NCBI GenBank assembly: GCA_007922305.1
Contig: ML677366.1
Coordinates: forward strand, 9,913,433 to 9,977,432
Origin: Dermatemys mawii
Lineage: Eukaryota; Chordata; Testudines; Dermatemydidae
Length of the DNA stretch: 64,000 nucleotides
Reading direction: 5' to 3'
Of the stretch, positions 33,791 through 45,636 are shown piece by piece. The notes below the pieces were generated by a model that saw only the letters and a list, made by a program, of their open reading frames with translations, did not search any database and had not been told where the DNA came from. How positions within the stretch are numbered: position 1 is the stretch's first letter; the number at the start of each line of letters is the position of its first letter. The position numbers and the translations under genes are program-made.

Positions 33791-36700
33791 AAAACCTAGC
33801 TAATACTGGCAAAAATGAGAGGTAACTGGAAACAGTTCATATACTTACCTATCGGAGTTTTAAGGCTTAAGTATTAGTGACATACATGGATTCTTCAAGT
33901 CCCATTTCAGTCTGTGGGAGTTGTCCTTGATTACAAGAAGGCTGAATTTGTCCCCATGTCAGAAATAACTAGGAAAGGGAAAGCCAGCTTGGGTAAAATA
34001 AGAAACAATTCAAATTTTGAGGCAAACCCTTCATGCAGTAAAAAGACATTTGCATTACATAGCTGGATAGATGCATTAGGTATAGGTCACTTCTGTACTT
34101 CCAAAGGGCCTGATCCAGAAGAGGAAGCACCAAGCAGCAAAAGAAAGACAATGCTGCTAGTAATTCCAGCCCATCTGGGAGTAATTAGTCCAACCAATCA
34201 CTCAGTAAATCCTTATCTGATGTGATTTCTTGCCCAATTTTGTACACTCAAGAGGTTCAGAGAGTTCAGATCTGGTTTGGTGGTTAAACTGGTACTTCTC
34301 CCAAGCAACCCCTCTCCCCCTCCCCCCACCCCCAGATTCACCAGTCACTAGTAATAAATGAAATTCTTTACAAGATAATGGTTGTTTTGTAGACTGTGAA
34401 ATAAATTGGTTGTGCCAGTCCAGGTCCTAGGGGACAAGTGGCTATATCCCAAAGCCATCACTAGCTTGTTAGCAATCTCAGCAATGGAGCCAGTGACTGA
34501 ATGTACATGGAGACTTAACTGATCTCTCAATCATGATGGAGTGGGGAAGCACACACTGGTGCTGCTGTACCTACCTTGATGCTAGGCGGGAGAGAGAACT
34601 TGCAGTCTATAGGGCTGTTGATCTAGAACCTTCATGCACTGGTTCAACAGACCCTTCTATGCGGCTGATGGTGAGTTGATTGGAATGCAGTATGTACAAT
34701 GAGATTGCATCCATCCATCTCTTACCCACTAGCTTGTTCACCTGCTCTGCCAGGTGTTCTCATTAGCCATATGTACAAATATTTGTCTAACTTTTTATCA
34801 TTCTGTTTTTATGTGTTTAAGAAGAACTGGAGCCAATCTCTGTGTGAAAATCAGCTTTTGAAGGGTTTCTTTTCACTGCGGGTAGCTGGAGCCTGTTTTA
34901 ACAGCCTCTGTTGTGGTTGGCTGCTATCTTAGAGACACATTTCCTACAGCTAAGAACTAAGCTAGTGGGGAAAAAAGAGGGGGGTATATGAATGAGGTAC
35001 TGACCTTCCACATATTGCACATTTGGCCAATACGTATGAATGAAACATACATTCATATAAGGACCATAATCCCCCCTCAGTGAATCAATATGAATCCCAT
35101 TAACATTCAGTAGGAGGATAAGAAAGCTTTCAAGAGCCTGTCCTTTCAGTCGTGGTAGGTACAGAACTCCCCCTGAAATCAGTGGAAGTCCTGTTTGTGA
35201 CAGAGGTTTAGGATTGGGTACATCATGACTTTTACTAAATGAAGAGAGTCAGACTCATACAATTTGAAAACAGCTGATGAATAAACTTTAAGAAGCTCCA
35301 AGATTCCATCCCAGTTCACATATAAAAGTTTGAGAGCTTATTTGATGCTTATCCAGACATCCTTGGTCTAGGAATTGAGGAAAATGAACAAGATCAGACC
35401 TCCCTGTAAGATTTCTAATATATGCTGAGTTTCAGCCAGATCAATAAGAACCTGACTAACAGCAGGAGGTGCAAAGGCACAGGAAGTTAAACGAATTTTT
35501 TTCAAACTTCTAGAGATGTCTTGTTTCTCAATTTTTAGTCACCTATTTTTTTTTCTTTTTTTCTCTTAGTAGAAGCAATTCACCTAAACAGGTTCAGCAT
35601 TAGCTGGATTCCTTTCTTTTGCCTAATGCCATACCATGTATTATAATTCTTGTGCAGAATGCTACATAGCTTCTCCCCATTTCAGTGGGGTTTATTTCAG
35701 CCCTACAGTGAAGGGAAGACAAAGTGGTGATCCTCTGGTCCCAACTCCATCCCTGAATGTTTTCATGCCCCACAAAGAAAACTCCAAAGCTGCATTATGG
35801 AAGGGGTGGGCACTGTCCTGCAAAGAGGGAAGAGGTAGATTATCTCCACAGTGGTCAGCACACGATAGAGTAGCTAGCAGAAAACTATATGACAGTGGAT
35901 TGGCTTTAGTTAATTAGCTAATTCACTAGATTGTTAGGCTAGCAGACTACTTTTGTCTATGCAGAAGAGAGAGCTGAGATTCATAGCACCACTGTATATG
36001 CAGATCCAAATCATCTGGTCAAAAATTTGCATTTATACATTTAAAAATTGTATTTGCATCTGCTGCAAGGCCCCTTCCGTTGCTGGAACACTGTAAATCA
36101 GCCTTAATGTAAACAAAAATCTGGCCCCTAGTTTTATAAAGTGAGCTCCATTTGTTCACTTACACATGATGGGCCTGTTTCATTGCTGCATCCAAACTTA
36201 GTTTGGTATAAAATTCAAGGAGAGTGGGGAGGCAAAAATGGCTTTAAATCACCTTTGCACTGCCCTTGTGCTGAGGCTGGCCACCTTGGCACAGAAGAGA
36301 GCAGCCTCAGGGCTATTCTAACTCGCATTCAGCTGCCTATGACCCCAAAAGGCCATTCAGCTGTTGGGAATAGCCAGCACGTAGTGATGTTCTAACCATG
36401 CCCCTTTCCCTCAGGATCACCTTGGGTATTCACCCTGTGCTAGAGACTGAGATTAAGGGTGGCATAGCAGCAAAAGGCCATCTCTACACCACATGGGATT
36501 CCTCCTGTATTGGGGGAATTACAGATAGTGACATCCTTCTGCATTTATTGCCCCTTTATGGTAGCGAAGCTAGTTAAAAGGGGTGGAGGGAACTGATATA
36601 AGGAGCCCAAAAGTTTACATCACTTGTGCATACAAGTGACAGAAATTAAACCTAGTTTTACAAGTGGATTTTGCCCTGTGTAAAGTCTAGCATTTGCACA

Positions 36701-36939
36701 CCTACCTGATGGACTCTGTCACTTGTACGTCCTGGATATAAGTGTTCAAGAAGTGTTCACATAGAGGTATATTCACATTCACAGTTATATTTGCAAGACT
36801 GGAGGCTGCTTTGTGAAATCAGGCTCTCAGATTACATTGGTTAGATCCACTGATCACTATTGGCCATTTGCATTAAAAAAAATAAGCATTCTGCAAGGGT
36901 GACCTATAGTCATTGAATCTAGAGAGCTATCCACATACC
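33791..36939. other. Non-coding DNA, no feature recognised
   Basis: Mixed unique sequence with short frames only (33914-34225, 35636-35917, 36141-36395), none with recognisable motifs. A C-run lies at 34315-34332. Confidence 0.45.
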
Positions 36940-37126
36940 AAGATAAGATAAATCTTCAAATGAAAACTGAAGGTTTTACTAGAGGATATACTTTAGTCAA
37001 ACACAAGTTATTGAGCTCAATACAGAGATAACCGAATGAAATCCCATGGCTTGTGTTAAGCACAAAGTCAGACCAGATAATCGAATGGTTCCTTGTGGCC
37101 TTAAAATTTGTGAATCTATGAATCTA
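36940..37126 (+). mobile_element. CR1 LINE 3' end with terminal microsatellite
   Basis: AAGTTATTGAGCTCAATAC, TGGCTTGTGTTAAGC, GTCAGACCAGATAATC and CCTTGTGGCCTTAAAATTTG occur in order, ending in GAATCTATGAATCTA, the short tandem repeat that terminates CR1 copies. The start is approximate. Confidence 0.85.
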
Positions 37127-40100
37127 GCCAGTGGCCAAGAAGAACTGAGCATCGCTTATTTGTATACTTAATGTTTACGTGTGCATGTATGTGTGTACCA
37201 ATGAAAACTTGCTGAAGCTTGCTGAATTAGGTTGCCCTTTGCAATGGTTTGAGATAGTAAATCCAGTTTTTCCTGTACATAAAGTGGCCAAAATAAATCC
37301 TACCCTTCCTAGATAGGTCGGAGCTATATAAAGCAATTGCATTGTTTTCCTTTAAATGTCAGCTCCTTCAGAAGAAGAAGGAAGAGTGGGAAATGAAAAG
37401 TGTCTGGCCAAAAAAGGGGAGGGGACAAGAAAAGGGATATATCAGTCATCCTTCCTGGACAAAATCTTCTACCTTGCTGATAAGAGAGGAATGAAAGACT
37501 TCCTTAAAAAACAGAGCACAGACCCGAAGGGCTGGAGGTAGGTTAGGAAATACCCAGTGCTGTAGAAGCCCTAACAAACAAACAAGAGCGGGGTGGCAAA
37601 AAAGTAAAACCCTCGTGTCAGTGATAAGGCCAGGCCGGGGAGTGGGGGAGTCAATTCTCCCAACCATTCTTCAGTTTGTCTGGACTGACGGATTTCACAG
37701 GTCCAGCAGTTGTATCAAAACCACCCTCAGCCTCTAGATGAATGAGCTGTTTGTTTTTCTTGCCGATGCCTTGATAAGAGGTTGCAGGATGTGATCATTT
37801 TTTTTTCTCTTTCTGTTTCTTTTTTTTTTAATTAAACAATAGGGTAGGAGAGAGCAGCCCCAACCCAGTCCCAACAGGTCTCTCTGTCCCCCATGCTGCC
37901 TCATTTCCTGCCTTTTTGATGCAGACATCCCTCTTTTGTTTTCCCACTGCCTGTGCAGCACGTGTCAGTGCTACAGCCACCAAACAAATACTGTTTTGCC
38001 AGCCCCACCCCACAGCCCACCCCACCTACCGCCGCCCGCCACCCCTCACGGATGGCTTGCTTCCTGAGGATGGGAGGTCACTGCCAAGCCGCCGCCACCC
38101 TCACAGGAAGAGATAGAAGGCCTGCGGCTGTATGAGCGGAAGCCCCTGCAGCTGCCAGATTGCGCTATTCGTGGTCAGCCGGCAAGCGTCCGAGGTGTTC
38201 CACAGGGCTGCAATAGAGCCTTCCTGTCAGGAGGCCTTGGCCCCGCCATTGCTTGAAATTAATGACAGGCTAACTCCTACACACACTCAGGGGAAGTTCT
38301 GGGATCAAAAGATAAGCCCTCCTCTGCCTCATCTGCCGCAGGGCTTTGCTGCTGGAACTTCGCTGACGCTCCAGTGAAAGTGGGAAACAAAGCGGGCTCA
38401 CTCATCAGCTCTGCCCATCTTGGCTGACTGAAACTTCTCCCACCCACCCCACCCCACCTGCCCTCCCATTCTGTTTCCTTACCTGCAAAAAAATGCATCA
38501 CAATTGCATCACACTTCCAACGGGCAGGAAGGATGGAAGCTTTCGTCTGGGCTTAAATACTTGAACGTCTCCTTTTAAACAGTTTTCAGGGGATTCATTT
38601 ATTTGAGACATTGGGATCATAGGTGGCTTCAGGCTGCAAAATTTGGGCCGGGATTTTTTACACAGACACGTGCCACCTCACCAACATGTGTGTTTGATTC
38701 AGTGTGCTCGAAAAAATAGGGAACATATGCAAAATCCAGATCTGGGTTTGGATATGTGGAGTTTGGGTTCAGGCTCATCTCTAGGGTTTTTTCTTTGTAG
38801 ACGGTGGCTCTTCTTTTTGGGACTGTCCTGTTAGCAGTGAGGGCAGGAGTGGGCACTTTTGATACATCAAGACTCCTCTTCTGTGGCAGGAGGGGTGAGG
38901 GTGACCCTGGCAGTAGAACTGGTGCAGTTCTACTGGTGCAGTTCTACTGGGTATGGTGGGAAGGTGGGTTACAGGGGCTACGACAGGTTGCAGATCTCCT
39001 GACTGGAAGGGAGCCTGGCTCCGTGGGGGCTCCCTTTATGGCAGAATTCAGGGCGGCCAGGGCAGCCTGGTGGAAGGATGCTGCTCCTGCCTGGATCGTC
39101 CAGCTGGGTTAGGATTCATATGGCTACCCCACATCTCTGCAGTCTACCAGGGGAGAATGTGCCCTGCAATCTGCCCTAGGCTAGATCCTGGATTATGGCC
39201 AGGCCCTACATTTCTGGGAACTGAACAAAAAATGTTTCCCCCTGAGGATAGAGACACCTGTGGATCCAGTTGCCAGTTTCCTTACATTCAACCCTCACCT
39301 GAAGGCCCATCACCACAGTTACCTCTGTAATGATGGCACATTGCTTGGCACAGAGGCTTTTATGTACATCCACAGGGCACTGTAAGAGTTTAAGGAATTA
39401 TTCAGCTAGGCAAATCATAACAGTAAAAGAAAATCATCTTCCTGAGGCCAGCATCTCTGCAGAGCAAAGCAGAGAAAGAGATGTAGGAGTCCAATGCTGA
39501 TTAAGGTACCACATACTGAGAAGGAATCAGTTTAAACACTTTACACTGTTACCTGCTCAGCATGAGGGATCTGAATTCACATTTGGTGATTAGGCCATAT
39601 TTATGGCTCAGATCAGCTAGACTCTCTCCCCTGGCCTGATGAGCAGATTGTGTAAAACTCACATCAGTCTCTTCAGGTTAACCTGAGGAATGATGAAAGT
39701 TTTCACAGGCAATTTGGATTTCTGAGTATGTGGGTGGCCAGTGCCCGTTTGTCCAAGGATGTATTCTGAGTAATTGACAATCCACCCACACTGCCTCCTT
39801 AACCATTCTAGATGAGTCAGGCAGCAAGCAGAGCCACATCTGATTAATACTTATTTATTGGGACAGACAACCAAAGTGATAATCTGGTTTTTGAGGAAGA
39901 GACGTTATTTGTGTATATGTGTGTGTGCACACACACAAATACACATTTACCTCCATACACACACACTTTATAGAGAGAGAGATTTAGATATACAGCTCTA
40001 TATCTAGATAGATAGATAGCAGCACACATATATTATAGTCTCCATGACTTGTCAAGTGGTAGTGAAGGTTACAAATTAACTTCCAAATAACATATGCATT

Positions 40101-41940
40101 CTGCACTGCACAGTGTTTATGGTCCTTTTATATTCTGTTTAAGGTTCCTGATGTTTAATATATATGTAGTATAGATAAAAGAATATAAAGTACCAGGAAA
40201 AGGGATGCTAGCCTGGGAAACAAAATGAAATGACGTTATTTATATTATGTAATGACACTGAATTTTTCATTGACCAAAAAAATCACTAAATAAAAAAGGC
40301 AAATGATGTAAATTATAAGTAACAAAAATTATTATAGGATTGAATTATCCTGTTGGTAACGTATTAGTGAAAAAATAATCTCATCTGTGTAGTCTGGAAA
40401 AATAGGATCTCACGGTAATTTTGGATTTGCATTACTTCTGTTCGTGGACACGTGTGTCACTGGGAAAAAATCCTTCATTTTAAACCCATTTTAAGAATGG
40501 AAATCTTGATGATTAAAATTACTAATGTGAGGGTGGATTAAGAGGTTTTTGTTCTTGCTTTCTTTGTTTGTTTACTGTGATAGGCAACGAGGGTAATGCA
40601 AAGGAAGGGGGCCAGGCTGTGCTGGGGATAAAGCAGATGATCACAATGAGGAAGTATTGGCCAACCTGTTGGAATTCTGGCTGACAGTCAAAAAGTCTTC
40701 TGGGCTGTCTACGGGAACAGCGCCTGTGCCACCTTTTGAAAGGGTGCAATATGAGCTCCCCCCACTCATGATTTTGGACCAGCTCTTCTGGCTAATGCGG
40801 TAGGAGCCTAGCCAAGGCCTCACCTTTACTGTGCCCCTTGTTGTGCTAAGTACTCTGGGATGGTCTCTGGGATAGGTGGGAGCAAGAGGTGGAAAAAGTT
40901 CCCTATTAGATCTCAGGAATTCTGAAATAAAAAGGTTTTTATGGTTAAAAAAAAACCCAAATCATTGAAGCAGAAGCTTTTCTTGAGAAAGGGTTAGCTT
41001 CAATGAATTTATCAATTAGAAACATTTTTGGAAAAAAATTGGGGAAAAACCTTTCACTTGTGGAATTTTTCCTATTGTGAAATAACCACATTTTACCAGG
41101 CGTCCTTTATACCTCTTTCCATACTGCTGTGAGTAGAAACAGGGCTTGTTTCAATACCTGCCCAATAAAGGTGCCAGGAGGGTCCTTCAATAAAATTTCA
41201 CACCTTCCTTAAATTCAGTCCCATATTGAACCCTCACGCTAAAAAAAACATGGTTTCTTTTCTTGTCATAGGCTACCATGATGACAGAAGAGGAACCCTA
41301 TTAAAAAAAAAAAAACCTCCCAGTGAAACTCCTCCTACCAGTCTGGAATTAGTCTCTCTTTACCTCAGGGGTAAAGGGGCCTGCTTTCTGACCATGGTAC
41401 GTGCCAGGTCTTGTAAACTTGTTCTTGTAACAGATTCTTTGTACTCTAATTTTACTTTCAGTGGGGCACTGAGTGGCAGGCTCATTCATTAGGGTTAGTG
41501 ATGAGCCAACCTCAAAGTGCACAGAGGACTGATTTATTCTAAAGAAGATACAAACCATTTGTGTATGCACAACTATGCTGGAGAGGCCTAGAGAAGAGCT
41601 GTCACCAGGAAGCTAGTGCTTCCCTCTTCTGGTCAGGCCAGCCATTCTGCTCTTCTCCTTTCAGTGCCATCTACAACTGGATACTGCAAAGATGCTCAAC
41701 ATTGGCAAATAATTTTTTGGGGTGGCATTTATAGTGTTCTAAATCCTCAAAAAGTTTGTTTCAGGATCAGTTTGATCTGGGGGAGAAATTTCCTAAGTGG
41801 GGGGTCTCCATTTCCTGAAATAGGTTAAACTGGTCCAACCATCTCCATTTGGGGTCAGATCAGGTGAGGTTTGACTACTATAAATTTCTTCTAATTGCTC
41901 AGGACTCATTGACACTGGTGCTCTTCTTCTATATTTGCAA
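37127..41940. other. Non-coding DNA with simple repeats
   Basis: 37840-38520 is C/G-richer unique sequence without a recognised exon. A 14-bp unit is duplicated at 38920-38947. A TG/CA tract lies at 39910-39965 and (GATA)n at 40001-40018. 40920-41100 is A/T-rich with repeat-like AAAAATTTGG words. Confidence 0.45.
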
Positions 41941-42021
41941 TGGATCAGATTCTGAGCTCAGTTACACCGGTGCGAATGCTGAATTCAGTAACTGCACAGA
42001 ATTCCATGAGTTCAGGATCTA
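41941..42021. repeat. Foldback repeat (AGATTCTGA type)
   Basis: GGATCAGATTCTGAGCTCAGTTACACC opens it, with AGTAACTGCACAGAATTCC and TTCAGGATCT in inverted order. It resembles a palindromic amniote repeat with the CAGTTACACCGGTGTAAAT core. Related scraps lie at 28423-28470 and 51659-51713. Confidence 0.55.
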
Positions 42022-43313
42022 GCCGACCAGCTTTAAAATAACACGACTGGGTTTATTTCTGCTCATCTTTGAAGAAATGTGTCTTAGTAGGTCGTCATCC
42101 ATCCATCCCAGCTGTATAGGAGCCTTTTTCTTCTCCCATACCTCCATCCCATTATACACCCACCATCACCACATTCTCGGGGAGTCATTTTGGATTACAT
42201 ATCTCCATTTCTAAATAACCTTTGTGCAAGCATGATAAAAAAACTATTGACTGAATCTTTACCCATCCTTTGCCCACACCCTAATCAGGCTAAACCCTCA
42301 CTGAAGTCAATGGATGTTTAACCCAATGAGGACTATGTAAACACGGAGCTCAGGATTTTGACTCTAAGGACCTAATCCAAAGTCTATTGGCTTCACTGGG
42401 ATTTGGGAGAGGCCCTAAAAGAATATTTCTTACTATGAAATATCAATTTACCTCCAGAAATGTTGAATCAGACATTTTAAAACTTGAATTTCTATGCAAA
42501 ATGTTAGGGAACCCCACTTCTGGCATGCTGCTCTCTCAACAGTCTGAACAATTCCGACTGTTCCCAGCCGTGTGGTGCATATCACACTGCAGCACATGAT
42601 ACTCTGAAAGGTGCCAAGCAATAACCTATAAAGAGAGAAACAGGACTCAAACAACACAAGGATGCAGAGCAATATTTTCTCTTGACATTCAAGGTCATGG
42701 CATAAAGAAACGTGGGCCAAGGGAGCGTCAATTTTCATTGCGGATGCAAGGTATAGTGCCGCTATGCCAAGCTAACAGAAATAAATTAATATCATGGCAA
42801 ACTTGAAGTGTCCTCTCCAAGGGAAGTTGTGCGGGAAATGATGCTGAAGTACCTTGTATATTTTGTGGCTATCAGAAACAGATATCATGGATTTAAAGAA
42901 ACATTTTTTTTTTTAAAAAAAATAATACACTAGTTTCATATGCTTCATGAATATTGACTCAAAATTTTGGCAGGGAGATCTGGAGCATACAACTGAGGAA
43001 AGCAAGTATACTTTAGTGCCCTATACATGAACTTGATATGGGGCTGGCACAGTCTTAAATAATTGTCAACAGTTACTAAAAACATATGCCCAAATTGAAC
43101 TCTTGGGGTCAAACTCTGCTGTCATTTATGCCTGTGTAAATCTAGAACAAATGTAGTGTAGCTGGTACCCCTTCGTATTCTCAGAGCAACATGAAGGGTG
43201 CATTATACACCCACACCTACTAAACAGACTAAAATAGAACTGGAGTCACTTTGTGGATTTCGCTGGAGTCGCATCAGTGTGAATGAGAACAAAATTTGGT
43301 CTCTGTTCACTTT
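42022..43313. other. Non-coding DNA, no gene recognised
   Basis: Includes scraps of the CACTGAAGTCAATGG hairpin group near 42299 and 42380. Nothing else is supported. Confidence 0.4.
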
Positions 43314-43386
43314 GGGCCTGATCCATAAGTCACTGAAGTCAATGGGAGTTTTTTCCATTTACTTCAGATGACTTTGGATCAGGCCC
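43314..43386. repeat. Near-perfect hairpin repeat
   Basis: A 73-bp inverted repeat: GGGCCTGATCC at the left faces GGATCAGGCCC at the right, with CTGAAGTCAATGG opposed to CCATTTACTTCAG. The arms match nearly completely apart from single-base bulges, with a loop of about 6-8 bases. It is the best-preserved member of the window's hairpin group. Confidence 0.9.
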
Positions 43387-44930
43387 ATAACTGTTAGCAA
43401 AGCAGCTAAAAAAATATTAACACAATTCACTGTATGTCTCCAACTTACTTTAATTCTTTATCTAGCATTTCAGAAACATAGTCTGTAAGGGAATATTCCT
43501 TTATAGTTTAGGAGAGCACCAGGTGCTTAATTTTAATAGAAAACTCTTTTTTAAACACAGACGGATCCTGCTGTGTTTGACAAATATGTTCCAGAAAGAA
43601 GCTCAATCTAGATGTTATGTGTAACTTTATCTTATTCCCTTTTGAGCACTACTGTTCTTGCAAAGTGATCTCTCAACTGCCCAAAGTCATTACACTTTTT
43701 CCCTTTCACATTGTACCTCTGTAAATGTCAGGCATAACTACATTTTTATTTGCAGAGATACCACTGCTATGAATGAGTAAAAATGTCCTGCTCCCCCGCC
43801 TCTCTCTCTTTACCCTGTGTGCTTTCTGCTAATATGATTTGTTGAACAAATTGTTCCATTAATCTGGGGCTGTTTGACAGAGTGAGAAAATAAGTGCCAA
43901 AGTGAGAAGATTCACAAGAATCGGAAATCTCAGTCCCTCTTTCTCAAGGTAAATAGTTATTATATCAGGGTGTCAGACTGGTGAAATGGATGTGCTTTCA
44001 TTCTCAGTTTGTAAATGTCACTTTTCCTCAGCCCATCAGGGTGACAAATGAGGTGTGGGTTATACTAAGAGTTCATTCCTTGACAAAGTTCTTGCTGGTT
44101 TATTTCAACAGGAAGGTATCCTTCTCTCCTCTACCTCTTGCCCTCTTTCAAAAAAGAGAGGGGGGATCTTCAGGTTAAAGAAAGAAGACAACCACAAATT
44201 TGAACAAGCCCCCACCTCAGTTTGGATCCCCTATGAACTGAAACATAGGAGAAGAATCCTCAAAAGGCCAGTCATAATGTTGGAGTCTTTGTTTGTCTCT
44301 TTTCTCTTTGTAGTTGTTTTTATGTAATGCCAGTCTGACATACTTCAACTGATGTCTATGTCAATATTTATTGAGCAAGTGGTCAGCTGAGCTCAGCTCC
44401 TAAGCGTTTGTGATACTCAGTTGTTAATTGTCACATTGAAACACATTAACTAGTAGGCACACCCTTTCTTCTGACAGATAATTGATAAGATAGCAGGAGG
44501 CCTGACACCAAATATATAATGGCTGCTTTGATTTTCCCACAGATCATTGTATAATCAGTTACAGGACTACAGAGGCACTGAAAGAACATGTAGTAGGACA
44601 TTGTTTCTTTGTGCAGTAAGAGTGTAGGACTTTTCTGAGCTGACAAACAGGCACAGATGCTGGCACCGTCCCAATACAGCACATTCCCAGTCCTCTGAGT
44701 GATGTCCAGTGATGTCTCCTCAGGGCACTTCTGGCTTCTCTATATTGGCTGAGTAGCCACTTCAGTAAAAGCAAGCTGGTAGCACCTGAAACTGGGATCC
44801 ACTTACTGGTGCTGGGAAAATTGGACAAATGATTTGTGAAGAATCACTGGATGGATTTTCACCCCTTTTCTCTCTGTTTGTGGATGTTTTCATTATTCAA
44901 AATTATTTGCTGACTAATTAATGTGACTAA
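43387..44930. other. Non-coding DNA, no feature recognised
   Basis: Unique-looking AT-rich sequence with short frames only. Confidence 0.4.
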
Positions 44931-45636
44931 GGGTATGTCTTACACTGACAGAGTTACAGTGCCAGCAGTTCCAGCACTGCTCAGAGAATGCTGAAGGGAA
45001 ACCGCGGATGTGTGTTCATATTGTCAGCTATCTGTGCAATAGCACGTTCACACCTGCGGCACTTGCAGCGGTATTCTGAATGGTGCACTCTGGGTAGCTA
45101 TTTCACAGAGCATCTCTTCCTCTTCTGCTGCTAAGAGTTGTTGGAAGGCAAAGGGGGTCGCGGGGCATCCTGAGTTCTGCCCCAAAGCCCCATGATGCAT
45201 TGCTTCGCATCCCAGCAATCCCTGTGCTTCTGTCCACATTTGGTACCATCTTTCAATGGTTTATGTTCTGCACGCTCTGCCTATTTGGTCTGCAGGAATG
45301 GATCCCGCACTGTTGACCGGTATGCTGCTCTGTCTTACTAACGCACCACAAGTGGCAGTGGAGTTATTGCTTAGACTACAAAGGCAAGAGGAGTTCAACA
45401 CTGATCTCGCCACGTGTAGTAGCTATGACATGAGATTGCTTGTGGCATTCATGAAGGTGCTGATCACAGCAGAATACCACTTTTAGGCTTGGGAAACAAG
45501 CATTGAGTAGTGGGATCACATCGTCATGCACTTCTGGGATGAGGGGCAGTGGCTGCAGAACTTTCGGATGAGGAAAGTCACAATCACGGGACTGTGTGAT
45601 GAGCTCGCCCCAGCCCTGCAGCACTTAAACATTTAA
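44931..45636 (+). mobile_element. PIF/Harbinger element, truncated
   Basis: It starts with TAA at 44928-44930 followed by GGGTATGTCTTACACTG, the same end style as the Harbinger MITEs at 12572-12871 and 55966-56266. Then comes about 360 bp of leader containing TGCACTCTGGGTAGCTATTTC, which I recall from turtle Harbinger elements, then the transposase exon from 45298. The right half, including the DDE domain and right inverted repeat, is missing. Confidence 0.75.
45298..45636 (+). pseudogene. PIF/Harbinger transposase N-terminal part
   Basis: From ATG at 45298 (MDPALL...) one frame runs to TAA at 45634-45636 with only two internal stops (TAG at 45484 and 45508). Towards the end it reads WLQNFRMRKVTITGLCDELAP at about 45550-45612, matching the W..NFRM.K.TF..LC..L.P signature at the N-terminal side of Harbinger (HARBI1-like) transposases. 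The catalytic DDE domain normally follows and is absent. The low number of lesions suggests a younger copy than the Tigger pseudogene. Upstream start choice rests on the first ATG and the absence of earlier coding signal. Confidence 0.75.

Noticed and set aside
37325..37334. TATATAAAG as a core promoter
   Set aside because: A lone TATA-like word in AT-rich DNA with no downstream exon or initiator; the 61-codon frame after it has no motif.
38920..38947. Tandem 14-bp repeat as a regulatory array or CRISPR-like repeat
   Set aside because: Only two adjacent units without spacers; a simple local duplication.
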